From an uncultured Planctomycetota bacterium (GTDB taxonomy: Bacteria > Planctomycetota > Phycisphaerae > SM23-33), in NCBI GenBank assembly GCA_903892515.1, contig CAITIS010000020.1, positions 34,816-98,815 on the forward strand: a DNA stretch of 64,000 bases. The letters are read 5' to 3'. How positions within the stretch are numbered: position 1 is the first letter of the stretch; each line of letters begins with the position of its first letter. Positions 53,701 through 62,494 of the stretch are shown here, in pieces. The position numbers and the translations under genes were made by a program. The notes under the pieces are model-generated. The model saw only the letters and a program-made list of their open reading frames with translations. It was not told where the DNA came from and ran no database searches.

Positions 53701-53718
53701 AGCGAGTATATACTCGCT
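53701..53718. promoter_or_regulatory. Perfect 18-bp palindrome upstream of integrase
   Basis: AGCGAGTATATACTCGCT is its own reverse complement. It sits between the tRNA and the integrase start and is a candidate operator or arm-type binding site. Confidence 0.6.
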
Positions 53719-53735
53719 CAAACGGAGTACGGCCC

Positions 53736-55067
53736 ATGAGCAACGTAGCCTCGGAAGCAGCACCGGTCAAGAGAAGGCACACGAAAGATTCCAGCGAGAA
53801 TCGGCGTGTGCCTTCTTTGCGTTTACACAAGGCCAGCGGCCAGATGTTCGTCGTCCTGTCCGGCCGGGCCATCTACTGCGGTAGGCCGGATGACCCGGAC
53901 ACGCAGCAGCGCTACCACCAAGCCATCGCCGAGTGGATGGCCGCCGGCAAGCTGCCTGCCCCTGATCCCGCCAGCATCACAATAAAGGAACTCATCGCCC
54001 GCTTCTGGCACTACGCCGAGGGCTACTACCGCACGCTCACGGACGGCCGGAACAAGGAACTCGAGCAATTCCGCCTGGCCCTGCGACCTCTGAAGGAACT
54101 GTACGCCTCGACGCCGGCCGTGGAGTTCGGGCCACGCTCGCTCAAGGCCCTCCAGCAGGAAATGGTCAAGATGGGCTGGTGCCGGCCCTACATCAACAAG
54201 CAGGTCAACCGCATCCGTCACGCGTTCAGGTGGGCCGTCAGCGACGAGTTGATCCCCAGCGGCGTGTTGCACAGCTTACAGTCGGTGCCTGGCCTCAAGC
54301 GTGGCCGCAGCGAAGCCTACGAGCCGGAGAAGGTCACGCCGGTGCCGATGGAGTTGGTCGACGCCATCAAGCCGTTCGTGTCCCGACAGGTCTGGGCGAT
54401 GATCCAGCTTCAACTTTTTACCGCCGCCAGAGCCTGCGAGGTCATCCAGATGCGGCCCTGCGACATCGACCGGACCAAGAAGATCTGGGTGTACAAGCCT
54501 GAGCACCACAAGACGGAGCACCACGGCTTCGAGAAGAAGATCTGGATCGGACCCCGCGGCCAGCAGGAGTTGACGCCGTTCCTGCTCCGTAACCCTGAAA
54601 CGTACTGCTTCCCTCCCGCCGAGGCCGAACGTGAGCGCCGCCAGCGGCTGTCCGAGCAGCGAACTACGCCCCCTGCCTACGGGAACGCTCCCGGCACCAA
54701 CCGGAAGGATGAGCCTGAGCGCATCGCCGGCGAACGGTACACCACCGACACTTACCGTCGTGCCATCGCCCGGGCCTGCGATCAAGCGTTCGCGCCGCCT
54801 GAGCCGCTGGCGCGGCAAACAGACGAGACCATGGCTGATTGGAAGAAGCGTCTGACACCGGAGCAGAAGGCGGAGCTGAAGGCATGGCAAAAGGCCCACC
54901 GTTGGCACCCGCACCAGCTACGCCACAACGCCGCGACTTACCTGCGACGAGAATTCGGCCTCGAGGCCGCGCGGATCATCCTGGGCCACCAGAGCGCAGC
55001 CATAACCGAGATTTATGCGGAAAAGGACGAAAAGGAGGCAATTGAGGCAATCATGAAGGTGGGATAG
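53736..55067 (+). CDS. Tyrosine recombinase/integrase
   Basis: 443 residues from ATG 53736 (GGAG upstream). N-terminal arm-binding and SAM-like core-binding regions (to about 215), then the catalytic domain: Arg in FTAARACEVIQMR (about 229-241), Lys in HHKTEHHG, HPHQLRHNAAT (His, Arg), LGHQSAAIT (His) and Tyr in EIYAEKD. All RKHRHY positions are present. An extra 60-residue insert (about 300-370) precedes the HxxR box. It lies 107 bases after the tRNA and is probably the integrase of an element inserted at the tRNA 3' end. Confidence 0.95.
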   Translation: MSNVASEAAPVKRRHTKDSSENRRVPSLRLHKASGQMFVVLSGRAIYCGRPDDPDTQQRYHQAIAEWMAAGKLPAPDPASITIKELIARFWHYAEGYYRTLTDGRNKELEQFRLALRPLKELYASTPAVEFGPRSLKALQQEMVKMGWCRPYINKQVNRIRHAFRWAVSDELIPSGVLHSLQSVPGLKRGRSEAYEPEKVTPVPMELVDAIKPFVSRQVWAMIQLQLFTAARACEVIQMRPCDIDRTKKIWVYKPEHHKTEHHGFEKKIWIGPRGQQELTPFLLRNPETYCFPPAEAERERRQRLSEQRTTPPAYGNAPGTNRKDEPERIAGERYTTDTYRRAIARACDQAFAPPEPLARQTDETMADWKKRLTPEQKAELKAWQKAHRWHPHQLRHNAATYLRREFGLEAARIILGHQSAAITEIYAEKDEKEAIEAIMKVG

Positions 55068-55137
55068 CGAGAGCGCCTCCCTGAGAGACAGCCTTTATTT
55101 CGGCAATCTATCAGCTTATGAATCTGGCCAACCCCTG

Positions 55138-57825
55138 TTATCTCCAAAACCCAGGAGAGAACTCGTAGCCCAGTTCTGTGTGTTCCCAGCGAGGTGAGGT
55201 ATAGGTGGCTCCCGCATGCGGGGGCTTCTCAAAACGGCCGTGCTTCCAAACGTAGTGATTATTCTCGAATTCATAAAAGCCACAAAGCCACACCGAACCG
55301 GACGGGCGCTGAGTCGGAACCACCTCGAGAACAGCTGGAGGAGGTCCCTGTTGCATAACAACTTTGTTCCCCGAGTAGGCAGCCAGTCTCCTTCTCAAAA
55401 GCGTCGCTGTTGCATCGTTCAGTTTGATCATTAGCGCTTGGTTTAGAATCTCGACACCGTCAGACGCGCTATCCTTCTGAGGCTGACTTAGGCTGTCGGG
55501 CACGATGTTAGCTGGCAGAGTGGACAGGATGGTATTCGCTCGTTCAATCAAGGCTGTGAATGCGCGATCTTTCTGCCGGAGTATCTCTTCATCTCTGCAA
55601 GATGCCAGCTCCGACCGGGTATCAGCTGTGTCTCGAAGTGCCAACGCCCGCTCATACAGTTTGATGGCAGCGTCGAATTCATTGGCTTGGCGCTTCGCGC
55701 GAGCATCCGCCATGAGCTGAGATGCTCTTCTCTCCCCATCTGTCATTTGAAGAACTTTTGCCAACTCGTCCACCGCGTCTTGGATTCCACGGGCATCCTC
55801 AGCGGAAACATCCGCTGTCTGTAGCACGTCGCCCTTCGCAACGTCCACGATTCTAGCTGTCACAGTAATATTCCCTAGCTTATTGACGCTGCCCAGAACC
55901 AGGTACTTAACGCCCTTGAGCTTGCCGTAAGCCTTCTCAGGATTGTCTCGCACCAGAGCGATAGTCAGGTCGATCTCCTTGAGCAGCGCGTCTAACTGCG
56001 AACGCTCAACAAGCTGATAGCGATCTTGGCCAAACTTAGTTAGCAGCAGCTCAGCGACGGTCTTGCCGGCCTCTGGGATGCCTACCTGGCCCTTCTCGGT
56101 GAAATCGATAACCGCAATACGCTGTTTAGTGGTTCGCTCAACACACGTGGCCAGACGGGACTTAATATCCGCATCGTCCTGTTCGACCAAAGCTTTCTCA
56201 TAGGCGGCCCTTGCAGCCGAATAGTTGGGACTTGGGGCATTAAAGGCGGTGTCGCCCTCGTCGCGGTATTTTATGAAACGATCATGTTTAGCCTGCGCCT
56301 CGGCGGCCAGTTGCTGCCGTTGTGCCTCCTCCTTGGCGGTTGCAGCCGCCTTCTGGTCCTTGAGCTTTTCTGTGGCGGCGGCGAGCAGGTCGGTGAAGTC
56401 CTTGGCCGAAACAGTATCTGAATACATCTTGATAGCGCCGTTGGCGGCGTTGATTGCTTTCTGATACTGGCCGGCGGCCGTCTCGGCCTTGATGTCGGCG
56501 ATGGCGGAGACTGCGTCCTGCTCGTGCTTCTTCTTGGCCGCCTCTTCACCAGCTCTGGCCATGGCAGCCTCCTGCTCAACAGCCTTGGCGGCGATCTCCC
56601 TGAGCCGCTCATTAGCCGGCGCAGTCAGATCGCTTTTGTCAGATCGGTTCGGGAAGCCGGCGACGGCATCTTCAAGCAGCTTCTTTGCTGCGGCGTAATC
56701 ACGAGTGGCAATGGCGACATCAGCTTTCTGGACGGCCACGGCTAAGTCGGCCTTAGCCCGGTCGGTGACCACGTACCAGATGGCCCCCGCGCCGAACACC
56801 GCAACCACGAGGGTTGCAGCGACGATAGCGGCGACCTTCCTCCGGCTGATGGCCCGATGCTTGGTGAAGTGATAGACCTTCCGCACAGACTTTCCGGCGG
56901 CCACGCGGCCCAGGTCTTCTTGAAGCTCGCCAGGCGAGGCATACCGGTCCTTGGGACCCTTGGCCAGGCAGCGGTAGATGCAGTCGGCCACGTTCTTGGG
57001 GCAGAGCGGATTCCGCTTGAGGATGTCCGGCGGAATCTCCTCGGCGTGCTGCTTGGCGTAGGCCACGGTGGTCGGGCCCGGGAAGGGCGCTGTGCCTGTA
57101 ATCATCTGGTAGGCGCACACGCCCAGTGAGTAGATGTCGCTGCGCTGATCAACGTCGTCGCCGTTGCACTGCTCAGGGGACATGTATGCCGGCGTCCCCA
57201 GCGATTGGCCGGTTTGCGACAGGATAGTGGACAGGGCCTTGACGTCCTTGGCCAAACCAAAATCGAGCAGCTTGACGCGGATGTTGGCCAACGCCTTCTT
57301 GTCGCGCGTCTGCGTCATCGTCTCAAACTGCTTGTGGTCCAAAGGCTGGATGATGACGTTGTCTGGCTTGATGTCGCGGTGAACGAGGCTGCGGATGCGG
57401 CCGGGCTGTTCTGGATCGTCGATGTGCTCGGCGGCGTTAAGGGCATCGCAGACCTGGTTCATGATCTCGATGGTCTGCTGAGGGCTGAGTGGCTGGGAAT
57501 CCTGCATCAGCTCGGACAGCTTCAATCCCTGAGCGAATTCCATCACTATGTAGTGACGACGATCATCGATGCCCTCTTCGAGCACGCGAGCGATATTGGG
57601 GTGATCGATCTTGGCGGCGAGTTGGGCTTCGCGATGGAAGCGGCGGACGAATTCCTCCACCTTCCGCAGGTGTGGGTGCAGTAATTTGACGGCAACGGTC
57701 GTGCCTCTGCCCGCTGGCTTGCCTTCGGCCTCGACGACCGCCCGAAAGACGCTGCCCATGCCGCCAACGCCGACGGACTCGACCAGGTGATAGCCGCCGA
57801 CGTGCAGATCAACTTTCTCGCCCAT
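55138..57825 (-). CDS. Membrane Ser/Thr protein kinase with CsgG-like domain
   Basis: 895 residues from ATG 57825 (GGGAGT upstream). Eukaryotic-type kinase domain about 10-310: VGVGGMGSVF Gly loop (18-27), Lys47 (VAVK), HRDIKPDN (149-156), LDFGLA (187-192). One transmembrane helix about 330-350. A long helical region with AQ-rich stretches (about 380-540), then a CsgG-like module (QRIAVIDFTEKGQVGIPEAGK, RYQLVERSQLDALLKEI), more helix, and a C-terminal YxW-type repeat tail (NHYVWKHGRFEKPP). Activation and partner unknown. Located in the integrated region. Confidence 0.92.
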   Translation of the reverse strand: MGEKVDLHVGGYHLVESVGVGGMGSVFRAVVEAEGKPAGRGTTVAVKLLHPHLRKVEEFVRRFHREAQLAAKIDHPNIARVLEEGIDDRRHYIVMEFAQGLKLSELMQDSQPLSPQQTIEIMNQVCDALNAAEHIDDPEQPGRIRSLVHRDIKPDNVIIQPLDHKQFETMTQTRDKKALANIRVKLLDFGLAKDVKALSTILSQTGQSLGTPAYMSPEQCNGDDVDQRSDIYSLGVCAYQMITGTAPFPGPTTVAYAKQHAEEIPPDILKRNPLCPKNVADCIYRCLAKGPKDRYASPGELQEDLGRVAAGKSVRKVYHFTKHRAISRRKVAAIVAATLVVAVFGAGAIWYVVTDRAKADLAVAVQKADVAIATRDYAAAKKLLEDAVAGFPNRSDKSDLTAPANERLREIAAKAVEQEAAMARAGEEAAKKKHEQDAVSAIADIKAETAAGQYQKAINAANGAIKMYSDTVSAKDFTDLLAAATEKLKDQKAAATAKEEAQRQQLAAEAQAKHDRFIKYRDEGDTAFNAPSPNYSAARAAYEKALVEQDDADIKSRLATCVERTTKQRIAVIDFTEKGQVGIPEAGKTVAELLLTKFGQDRYQLVERSQLDALLKEIDLTIALVRDNPEKAYGKLKGVKYLVLGSVNKLGNITVTARIVDVAKGDVLQTADVSAEDARGIQDAVDELAKVLQMTDGERRASQLMADARAKRQANEFDAAIKLYERALALRDTADTRSELASCRDEEILRQKDRAFTALIERANTILSTLPANIVPDSLSQPQKDSASDGVEILNQALMIKLNDATATLLRRRLAAYSGNKVVMQQGPPPAVLEVVPTQRPSGSVWLCGFYEFENNHYVWKHGRFEKPPHAGATYTSPRWEHTELGYEFSPGFWR

Positions 57826-58000
57826 GAAATACTCCCGTCTGGTGCTGCAACGAAATGATGCGAGCATCGTACATGGGATGGATGTGAGCGTCCAGAGGCA
57901 TTACGCGCGGCCCCCGAAGCTCGGAGTGCTGCCGCCGGTATGAACATGAGGGCCGAGCGGCCGATGGTCTTGTCGCTAGGCAGCGGCGCGACCAAAAGCC

Positions 58001-58171
58001 AATCGCTGGCACCCGCACCAGTTGCGCCACAACGCGGCCGCTGAGCTACGTCGCGAGTTCGGCCTCGAGGCGGCCCGTGTGATACTGGGCCACCACAGCA
58101 CGGCCGTCACCGAAATCTACGCAGAGAAGGACGAGCAAGAAGCCATGGAGGCCATCGGAAAAGTGGGATGA
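58001..58171 (+). pseudogene. Integrase 3'-end remnant
   Basis: Translates as NRWHPHQLRHNAAAELRREF, then GLEAARVILGHHSTAVTEIY, AEKDEQEAMEAIGKVG, stop. This is the last 56 codons of a tyrosine recombinase closely related to that at 53736 (HRWHPHQLRHNAATYLRREF...), carrying the HxxR, LGH and Tyr residues but nothing 5'. Nucleotide similarity begins around 57994 and ends at the stop. The 57826-58000 stretch has no other gene. Confidence 0.88.
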
Positions 58172-58252
58172 TTACTGCGATCAGACGAAGAAAGTCTTAT
58201 CGCGCCGGCAACAGCGAGGTTAACCAGTTCTCTACGCCCTGACAGACGTGAT

Positions 58253-59302
58253 CTAGCCTCGGCAAACGGGATGGATGCCCCATCCTGTTACGAGTTGCTG
58301 GATCGTGGCTTGATGCTCTTCCCATACGCTGATCTCAATTGCATCCGGACTGATCTCGGCGACAACGCTGCCGGCGCATGCGACATCCTTGCTCCTGCCA
58401 GTGCGGGTGAGCCGCGACGTGCGACTCGATTGGGATGGCCAGGCAAAGTCCATCACACACGGACGCACAGCCTCGAGCCCGCTGCAGCAACGGGGAGTCA
58501 TCTGGGTACAGACTACACGCGTCCCCACATCACGAAGTACGGCTAGAGTCTCCGCCCTGGGATGACGATGGTCGTTGGCGCTCCCGACGGAGATTATCAC
58601 CGTTTCGGGCCGTATGATTTCGGCGAACAACCGGCGAGCGTTGTTCTCATGGTCTTCGGGTGATTGTTTCCCGCCGGTCAGCAGACCACCATGATGAGGC
58701 GCCGTCATGATGTCGCACGTCAGCGGCAAATGCGGCATCCTCGCCGCCAAGGACTCCCATGCACTGATGTTGGCGTCTCCAGAGAAAACGACCTTCCGTT
58801 TTTCGGCCAGCAAGACAAGGATTCCGCTCGTGCGGTTATGCCGATCAACGTCCTGCTCCGCCGCCATGTTCTCCATGAGGGACGGGTAAAGCAGGCGAAG
58901 CTGAATTCTGGAGGCTGAGTCAGCAAAGAGCAGTTTCGGGCGCTGGCTCATTTCTAGGCGTTTAGGTTCGCAGAGCAGGCGTCCCCTGGCCCGTTCAAGC
59001 TGAGCCAAGCGGTAGGTCTTGATGGAAGACGCTGGCCGGTCAACCAAGAAGTATATCTGTTTCACCGCACGTGGAAAATTGGCCAGAATCCTGGCAACCC
59101 CTCCGTCGTGATCCTCATCATTATGTGTGATAACGAGGAGTTCAATGGTCTCAACGTGCCGTTTAAGAAGCTGCAGCGGCACGGTTGATCCCCTTGGTCC
59201 TCCGTCGATGACTATGGCTCGCCTGCCTCCGAGAAGGATGACGTTGGATGCGCCTTGGCCCACATCAAGAAACCAGCATTCGATCTTCGGGATGACGTCC
59301 AT
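58253..59302 (-). CDS. ComEC/Rec2-like metallo-beta-lactamase-fold hydrolase
   Basis: 349 residues. FLDVGQGASN (11-20), VIDGG (31-35), metal site THNDEDHDGG (59-68, an HxDxDH form), SGDANIS (about 173-179) and APHHGG (about 199-204). The DVGQG start is that of soluble ComEC-type nucleases/hydrolases; there are no membrane helices, so it is not competence uptake. Residues 270-349 have no recognised domain. Third gene of a tight operon: the start is three bases after the stop of the gene before it. Confidence 0.88.
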   Translation of the reverse strand: MDVIPKIECWFLDVGQGASNVILLGGRRAIVIDGGPRGSTVPLQLLKRHVETIELLVITHNDEDHDGGVARILANFPRAVKQIYFLVDRPASSIKTYRLAQLERARGRLLCEPKRLEMSQRPKLLFADSASRIQLRLLYPSLMENMAAEQDVDRHNRTSGILVLLAEKRKVVFSGDANISAWESLAARMPHLPLTCDIMTAPHHGGLLTGGKQSPEDHENNARRLFAEIIRPETVIISVGSANDHRHPRAETLAVLRDVGTRVVCTQMTPRCCSGLEAVRPCVMDFAWPSQSSRTSRLTRTGRSKDVACAGSVVAEISPDAIEISVWEEHQATIQQLVTGWGIHPVCRG

Positions 59303-59305
59303 GCC

Positions 59306-60022
59306 TTAGATGCTTTCCGGCCAGTCCCAATCCACGTCCTCAAGCTCCGCCGTCGGCATCTTTTCCCAAGCCGCACGGATGCTTGCCGCATTCTCCGGAA
59401 CAGGTGACGGGATGCGCTGAACATGCACTATCTTCCGCAGCATCCCGCTTTGTGGTTCTCGTTCGACAATCGCCTCAATCCACTGACCTGGCTTGCAGCC
59501 AGCGAGTTCCCCTGGAACCTGATTCAACGAAAACTTCTCCCTGCGGCCATCTATCCAATATATCTGCGATGGATACGGCATCTTTCGATAACGTACGCAT
59601 CCGATCTCGCTCAGAGACAAAGGGAGATGCAGGCGGTACTCCACGACATCGACCGTGTTAAGGATGCTCTGCCATGTGTCCGCATCCTCAGCCGTCATCT
59701 CGAATGGCCTCATTGAGTACAACCGCTGAAATTCCGCATGGAACCGCTTCAGCCAATCCTCCCGAGCATCCTTGATCGTTTCCCCCTCACCGACGCAGAT
59801 GGCGCCAAGCTCTCGGGCCCAGCACTGCCAACGGAGCTCTGAGAACTGATAGTACAACCTCATGCCAGAAGGGCATTTGTAGCTCGTTCCACCAAACCGG
59901 ATATCCTTCAAAAACTCCCCACCCGAAGTGCTGGTTTCTCTGCTCATCGCGACATCCTCGACGCCGCGCTCAAGATGAACAATCGGTCTGATCGACTCGG
60001 GTGTCACCATGCCTACTAGCAT
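59306..60022 (-). CDS. Protein of unknown function, middle gene of the three-gene operon
   Basis: 238 residues, soluble, no signal peptide. Not recognised. Visible parts: a Trp/Tyr-rich stretch YQFSELRWQCWARE (about 57-70), a helix DAREDWLKRFHAEFQRLYSM (about 83-102), a later GQWIEAIVEREPQSGMLRKI (about 183-202) that could be a small beta-barrel, and an acidic end. The start ATG overlaps the stop of the upstream gene by seven bases (ATGCTAG), with AGAGGA upstream. Operon position suggests a function with TIGR04255 and the MBL enzyme. Confidence 0.8.
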   Translation of the reverse strand: MLVGMVTPESIRPIVHLERGVEDVAMSRETSTSGGEFLKDIRFGGTSYKCPSGMRLYYQFSELRWQCWARELGAICVGEGETIKDAREDWLKRFHAEFQRLYSMRPFEMTAEDADTWQSILNTVDVVEYRLHLPLSLSEIGCVRYRKMPYPSQIYWIDGRREKFSLNQVPGELAGCKPGQWIEAIVEREPQSGMLRKIVHVQRIPSPVPENAASIRAAWEKMPTAELEDVDWDWPESI

Positions 60023-60849
60023 ATTGGTTCATCCTCTGGGGCGAAGAGCTGCCAGCCCTTTGTCGTGAAACCGCTGCGAAACGCCTTTTCCAACTCCACA
60101 TGAGCCTTCGTCAGCCAATCTTCCACCGCCACGGCTTCGATCCCGTCGAAGCTCTCGGAAGTGAGGTTCCAGTCGACACGAAGTCTCAATCCTGCATCCA
60201 GGTCTTTGCCGTCCGATAATGGAAGCCGATCTCGCTTCACTGAGAAGCTTAGCATACCAGTTGCGCCCGCATCAATCAGAGAGCAGGATAACCGGAAATC
60301 CGCCACCTTCCCCAGAGTTCCTTCGGGCACTTCGGGATAGAGCGTCAAGTAATCACGAATTTCCACCTGGCCATCACTACGCCATGGGATCCCAAACGCG
60401 TTGCGGTAATGCACAACCGCAGCTGATATCTTCTTCGGCTTGAAAAAGTTGCAGTATTGGCAGTAGGCCCTTAAGGATTCGACCTTCAAATCGTCGAAGC
60501 CTGGCCAAGCACCTTGCTTCCGAACCAAATTGCAGATAAGAAGCCCGCGTCCCAGTTGCAGGTATCGGTCCTGTCTTTGGGCATCTATCGCCTTAACTCG
60601 CTCCAAGACCACCTGGGCGTCTGTGACGTTTGGCCGCCCTTCCTGGTTCTCGATTGTGAACTCAGTGCGTCCGATATAGGCATCCGGGCGATAACGGCCA
60701 TCCGAGACGTGCGATAGGAAGGATGCAGCCAGCGCCTCATCCCAAGGGGGCATTTCTTCGTTCACAGCGAAGCGAAACTCAATCCACGCTTCTAGTACTG
60801 GAGGCTTTCCAAGCTTCAACGCCAATGTCTCCGCCTGCTGGGCGATCAC
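60016..60849 (-). CDS. TIGR04255-like family protein
   Basis: 277 residues from GTG 60849. KPPVLEAWIEFRF (about 15-27) at the start and a two-part alpha/beta layout (VIGRTEF-type strand, then RLSCSLIDAG and WLTKAHVELEKAFRSGFT near the end) match the sporadically distributed TIGR04255 family, whose function is unknown. First gene of the operon; the three genes have one promoter candidate (TAATAT on the minus strand near 60871) and short junctions. No signal peptide. Confidence 0.75.
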   Translation of the reverse strand: MIAQQAETLALKLGKPPVLEAWIEFRFAVNEEMPPWDEALAASFLSHVSDGRYRPDAYIGRTEFTIENQEGRPNVTDAQVVLERVKAIDAQRQDRYLQLGRGLLICNLVRKQGAWPGFDDLKVESLRAYCQYCNFFKPKKISAAVVHYRNAFGIPWRSDGQVEIRDYLTLYPEVPEGTLGKVADFRLSCSLIDAGATGMLSFSVKRDRLPLSDGKDLDAGLRLRVDWNLTSESFDGIEAVAVEDWLTKAHVELEKAFRSGFTTKGWQLFAPEDEPIC

Positions 60850-61167
60850 TGTCCAATTTTGTCTATATTACCGGATGCCACTGGCCACCAGCAACCCTTT
60901 GCTGTAGCCAACGTTGATTGTTTGCAGGCTTAGTAGTTCTACCACGCGAAAGCCCGTCACGCACCCTGATTCTTTGGTTGCGTCTACCCCAATCGGAGAA
61001 CTGCTCGCATGCAGCAGAACCGCTAGCCAACAGCGTTACAACTAAGACCCGCTCATGGATTGCACCCACCGGAACATGAAAGCCGCGCAACCAGGTGCGC
61101 AACCGGTCGTAAAACCGCGCAAGTGATTCTGCGCAGCAGATTCCTTCCCCTCGCTAATTTCGGTTGC
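60850..61167. other. Gap holding left copy of an iteron-like repeat
   Basis: 60850-61080 has no feature beyond a possible minus-strand promoter. 61083-61135 has GCGCAACCAGGTGCGCAACC, GGTCGTAAAACCGCGCAAG and TGCGCAGCAGATTCC, matching 61966-62045. Confidence 0.55.
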
Positions 61168-61283
61168 ATGAGCGACGCACCGAACGCAACGGTTCAATCG
61201 ACGCCGGGATCGGCCCGGACGAAGAACTCATCAGGCTGAGCCAGGCGGCCAAGTGCCTGCCCAGAGTTGACGGCGGAAAGGTA
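61168..61283 (+). pseudogene. Truncated DUF1580 gene start, left copy
   Basis: ATG 61168 and the next 115 bases are a diverged copy of 62070-62186 (MSDA..NAT, GSIDAGIGPDEEL, LSQAAKCLP-VDG-KV). One base is missing at GCAACGGTT (about 61190; the intact copy has GCAACAGGTT), and the copy stops before the helix-turn-helix core. Not expressed as a functional protein. Confidence 0.8.
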
Positions 61284-61311
61284 TCCGCCTGCGACCGCGA
61301 TGCTTCATTAG

Positions 61312-61848
61312 CTACTCCGCCAGACCTTGGGCCAAGGACGCCGCCTGCCTGAAAGCCTCCATAAAGACCACCACCGCGAATACCGCGTGCACGTCTTCGG
61401 GGCTTGGCCGCGTCAGGCCCTTCTCATCCATGTAGCCCATGACGTAAGCGAATAGACTCTGCTCCGGGTACTCATCGACCATCATCAAGCCCACCCGCTC
61501 CGCCTCCGTCGACTCCCCCTCCAGCAATCGGCTCATGGCGTTCGTCTTCTTCGCCGCCGCCTCCAGCATCTCCTTGGTGATCTGCGGCAGCGGCTTGGCG
61601 GCGGTCCTTCGGAAACACTCGGCGACCACCAGCAGGACGTTGAGGATGTGATTCATGTCGGGAATAGACACGCCCAGGTGCGACAGGTGCACCACGAACC
61701 CCAACGCAACTGGTTGGGTGTCCGCCAGCTCATCGCATGCGTGCTCCTTGGCATCCAGGTCCAGGCTGTCGACCCACGCGGCCACAGCGGCCACGGTAGC
61801 CAGTGTTATGCGGCCCTTTGGTTCCATCTCGCCCATGGAGGAAATCAT
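61312..61848 (-). CDS. Cytosolic alpha-helical protein of unknown function
   Basis: 178 residues from ATG 61848 (ATG 61836 is an alternative). Mostly helical and Ala/Glu-rich: TLATVAAVAAWVDSLDLDAKE, then NHILNVLLVVAECFRRTAA (about 78-96), and FAVVVFMEAFRQAASLAQGL at the end. No family recognised. It lies between the two duplicated DUF1580 5' ends, facing the intact copy, as a cargo-like gene. Confidence 0.7.
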   Translation of the reverse strand: MISSMGEMEPKGRITLATVAAVAAWVDSLDLDAKEHACDELADTQPVALGFVVHLSHLGVSIPDMNHILNVLLVVAECFRRTAAKPLPQITKEMLEAAAKKTNAMSRLLEGESTEAERVGLMMVDEYPEQSLFAYVMGYMDEKGLTRPSPEDVHAVFAVVVFMEAFRQAASLAQGLAE

Positions 61849-61924
61849 ACCGCCGGTCAAGGCGTTTCCACCAGGAGACTCACTCACAGACTGCCTGCTT
61901 GGGGTGCGCAAGTGAAGTCGGAGA

Positions 61925-62045
61925 ACCGCGCAACCAAGCGCGCAACCGGTCGGCAAACCGCGCAACCAGGTGCGCAAACCGGTCGAAAAAGCGCGCAACC
62001 GGTCGTAAAAGCGCGCAAGTGCTTCTGCGCAGCAGATTCTTCCCC
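61925..62045. repeat. Iteron-like CGCGCAACCGGTCG repeats
   Basis: Units start CGCGCAACC at about 20-base steps: CGCGCAACCAAG, CGCGCAACCGGTCGGCAAAC, CGCGCAACCAGGTG, CGCAAACCGGTCGAAAAAG, CGCGCAACCGGTCGTAAAAG, CGCGCAAGTGC. The same units, fewer, precede the truncated copy (61083-61125). Position upstream of DUF1580 start and phage-type genes suggests a control region or origin. Confidence 0.75.
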
Positions 62046-62069
62046 CTGCCCCTCGCTAAGTTCGGTTGC

Positions 62070-62444
62070 ATGAGCGATGCAGCGAACGCAACAGGTTCAA
62101 TCGACGCCGGGATCGGCCCGGACGAGGAACTCCTCACGCTGAGCCAGGCGGCCAAGTGCCTGCCCAAGGTGGACGGCCGCAAGGTCTGTAACACCACGTT
62201 GTGGCGCTGGTGCCGCCTGGGCCTGCGCGGCGTATCCCTCCAGTACGTCCGCGTGGGCCGGCGGCTCTGCACCAGCCGCCCCGCCCTGCTGCGGTTCTTC
62301 ACCACCCTGTCCCAACTGGACCGGCAGGTTCCGCCCGACACCCGCGCCCAGCCTCGCACTATGAAACGCCGCCCCATCACCTCCCGCCGGCGGCAGCGCG
62401 CCTTGGCCGAGGCCGACGCCGTGCTGGAAAGGGCCGGGATATGA
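62070..62444 (+). CDS. DUF1580 helix-turn-helix protein
   Basis: 124 residues from ATG 62070. LSQAAKCLPKVDGRKVCNTT (about 24-43) and LWRWCRLGLRGVSLQYVRVG with RRLCTSRPALLRFF (about 44-78) form the DUF1580 domain, a MerR/excisionase-like DNA-binding fold common in planctomycete mobile elements. A basic tail follows. May be an element regulator or excisionase. First of the plus-strand phage-type genes. Confidence 0.88.
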   Translation: MSDAANATGSIDAGIGPDEELLTLSQAAKCLPKVDGRKVCNTTLWRWCRLGLRGVSLQYVRVGRRLCTSRPALLRFFTTLSQLDRQVPPDTRAQPRTMKRRPITSRRRQRALAEADAVLERAGI

Positions 62445-62494
62445 ACTCGCGCAACCACCAACAGGCCCCGTGCGGGCCGCAGAAAGGAAGTCAC

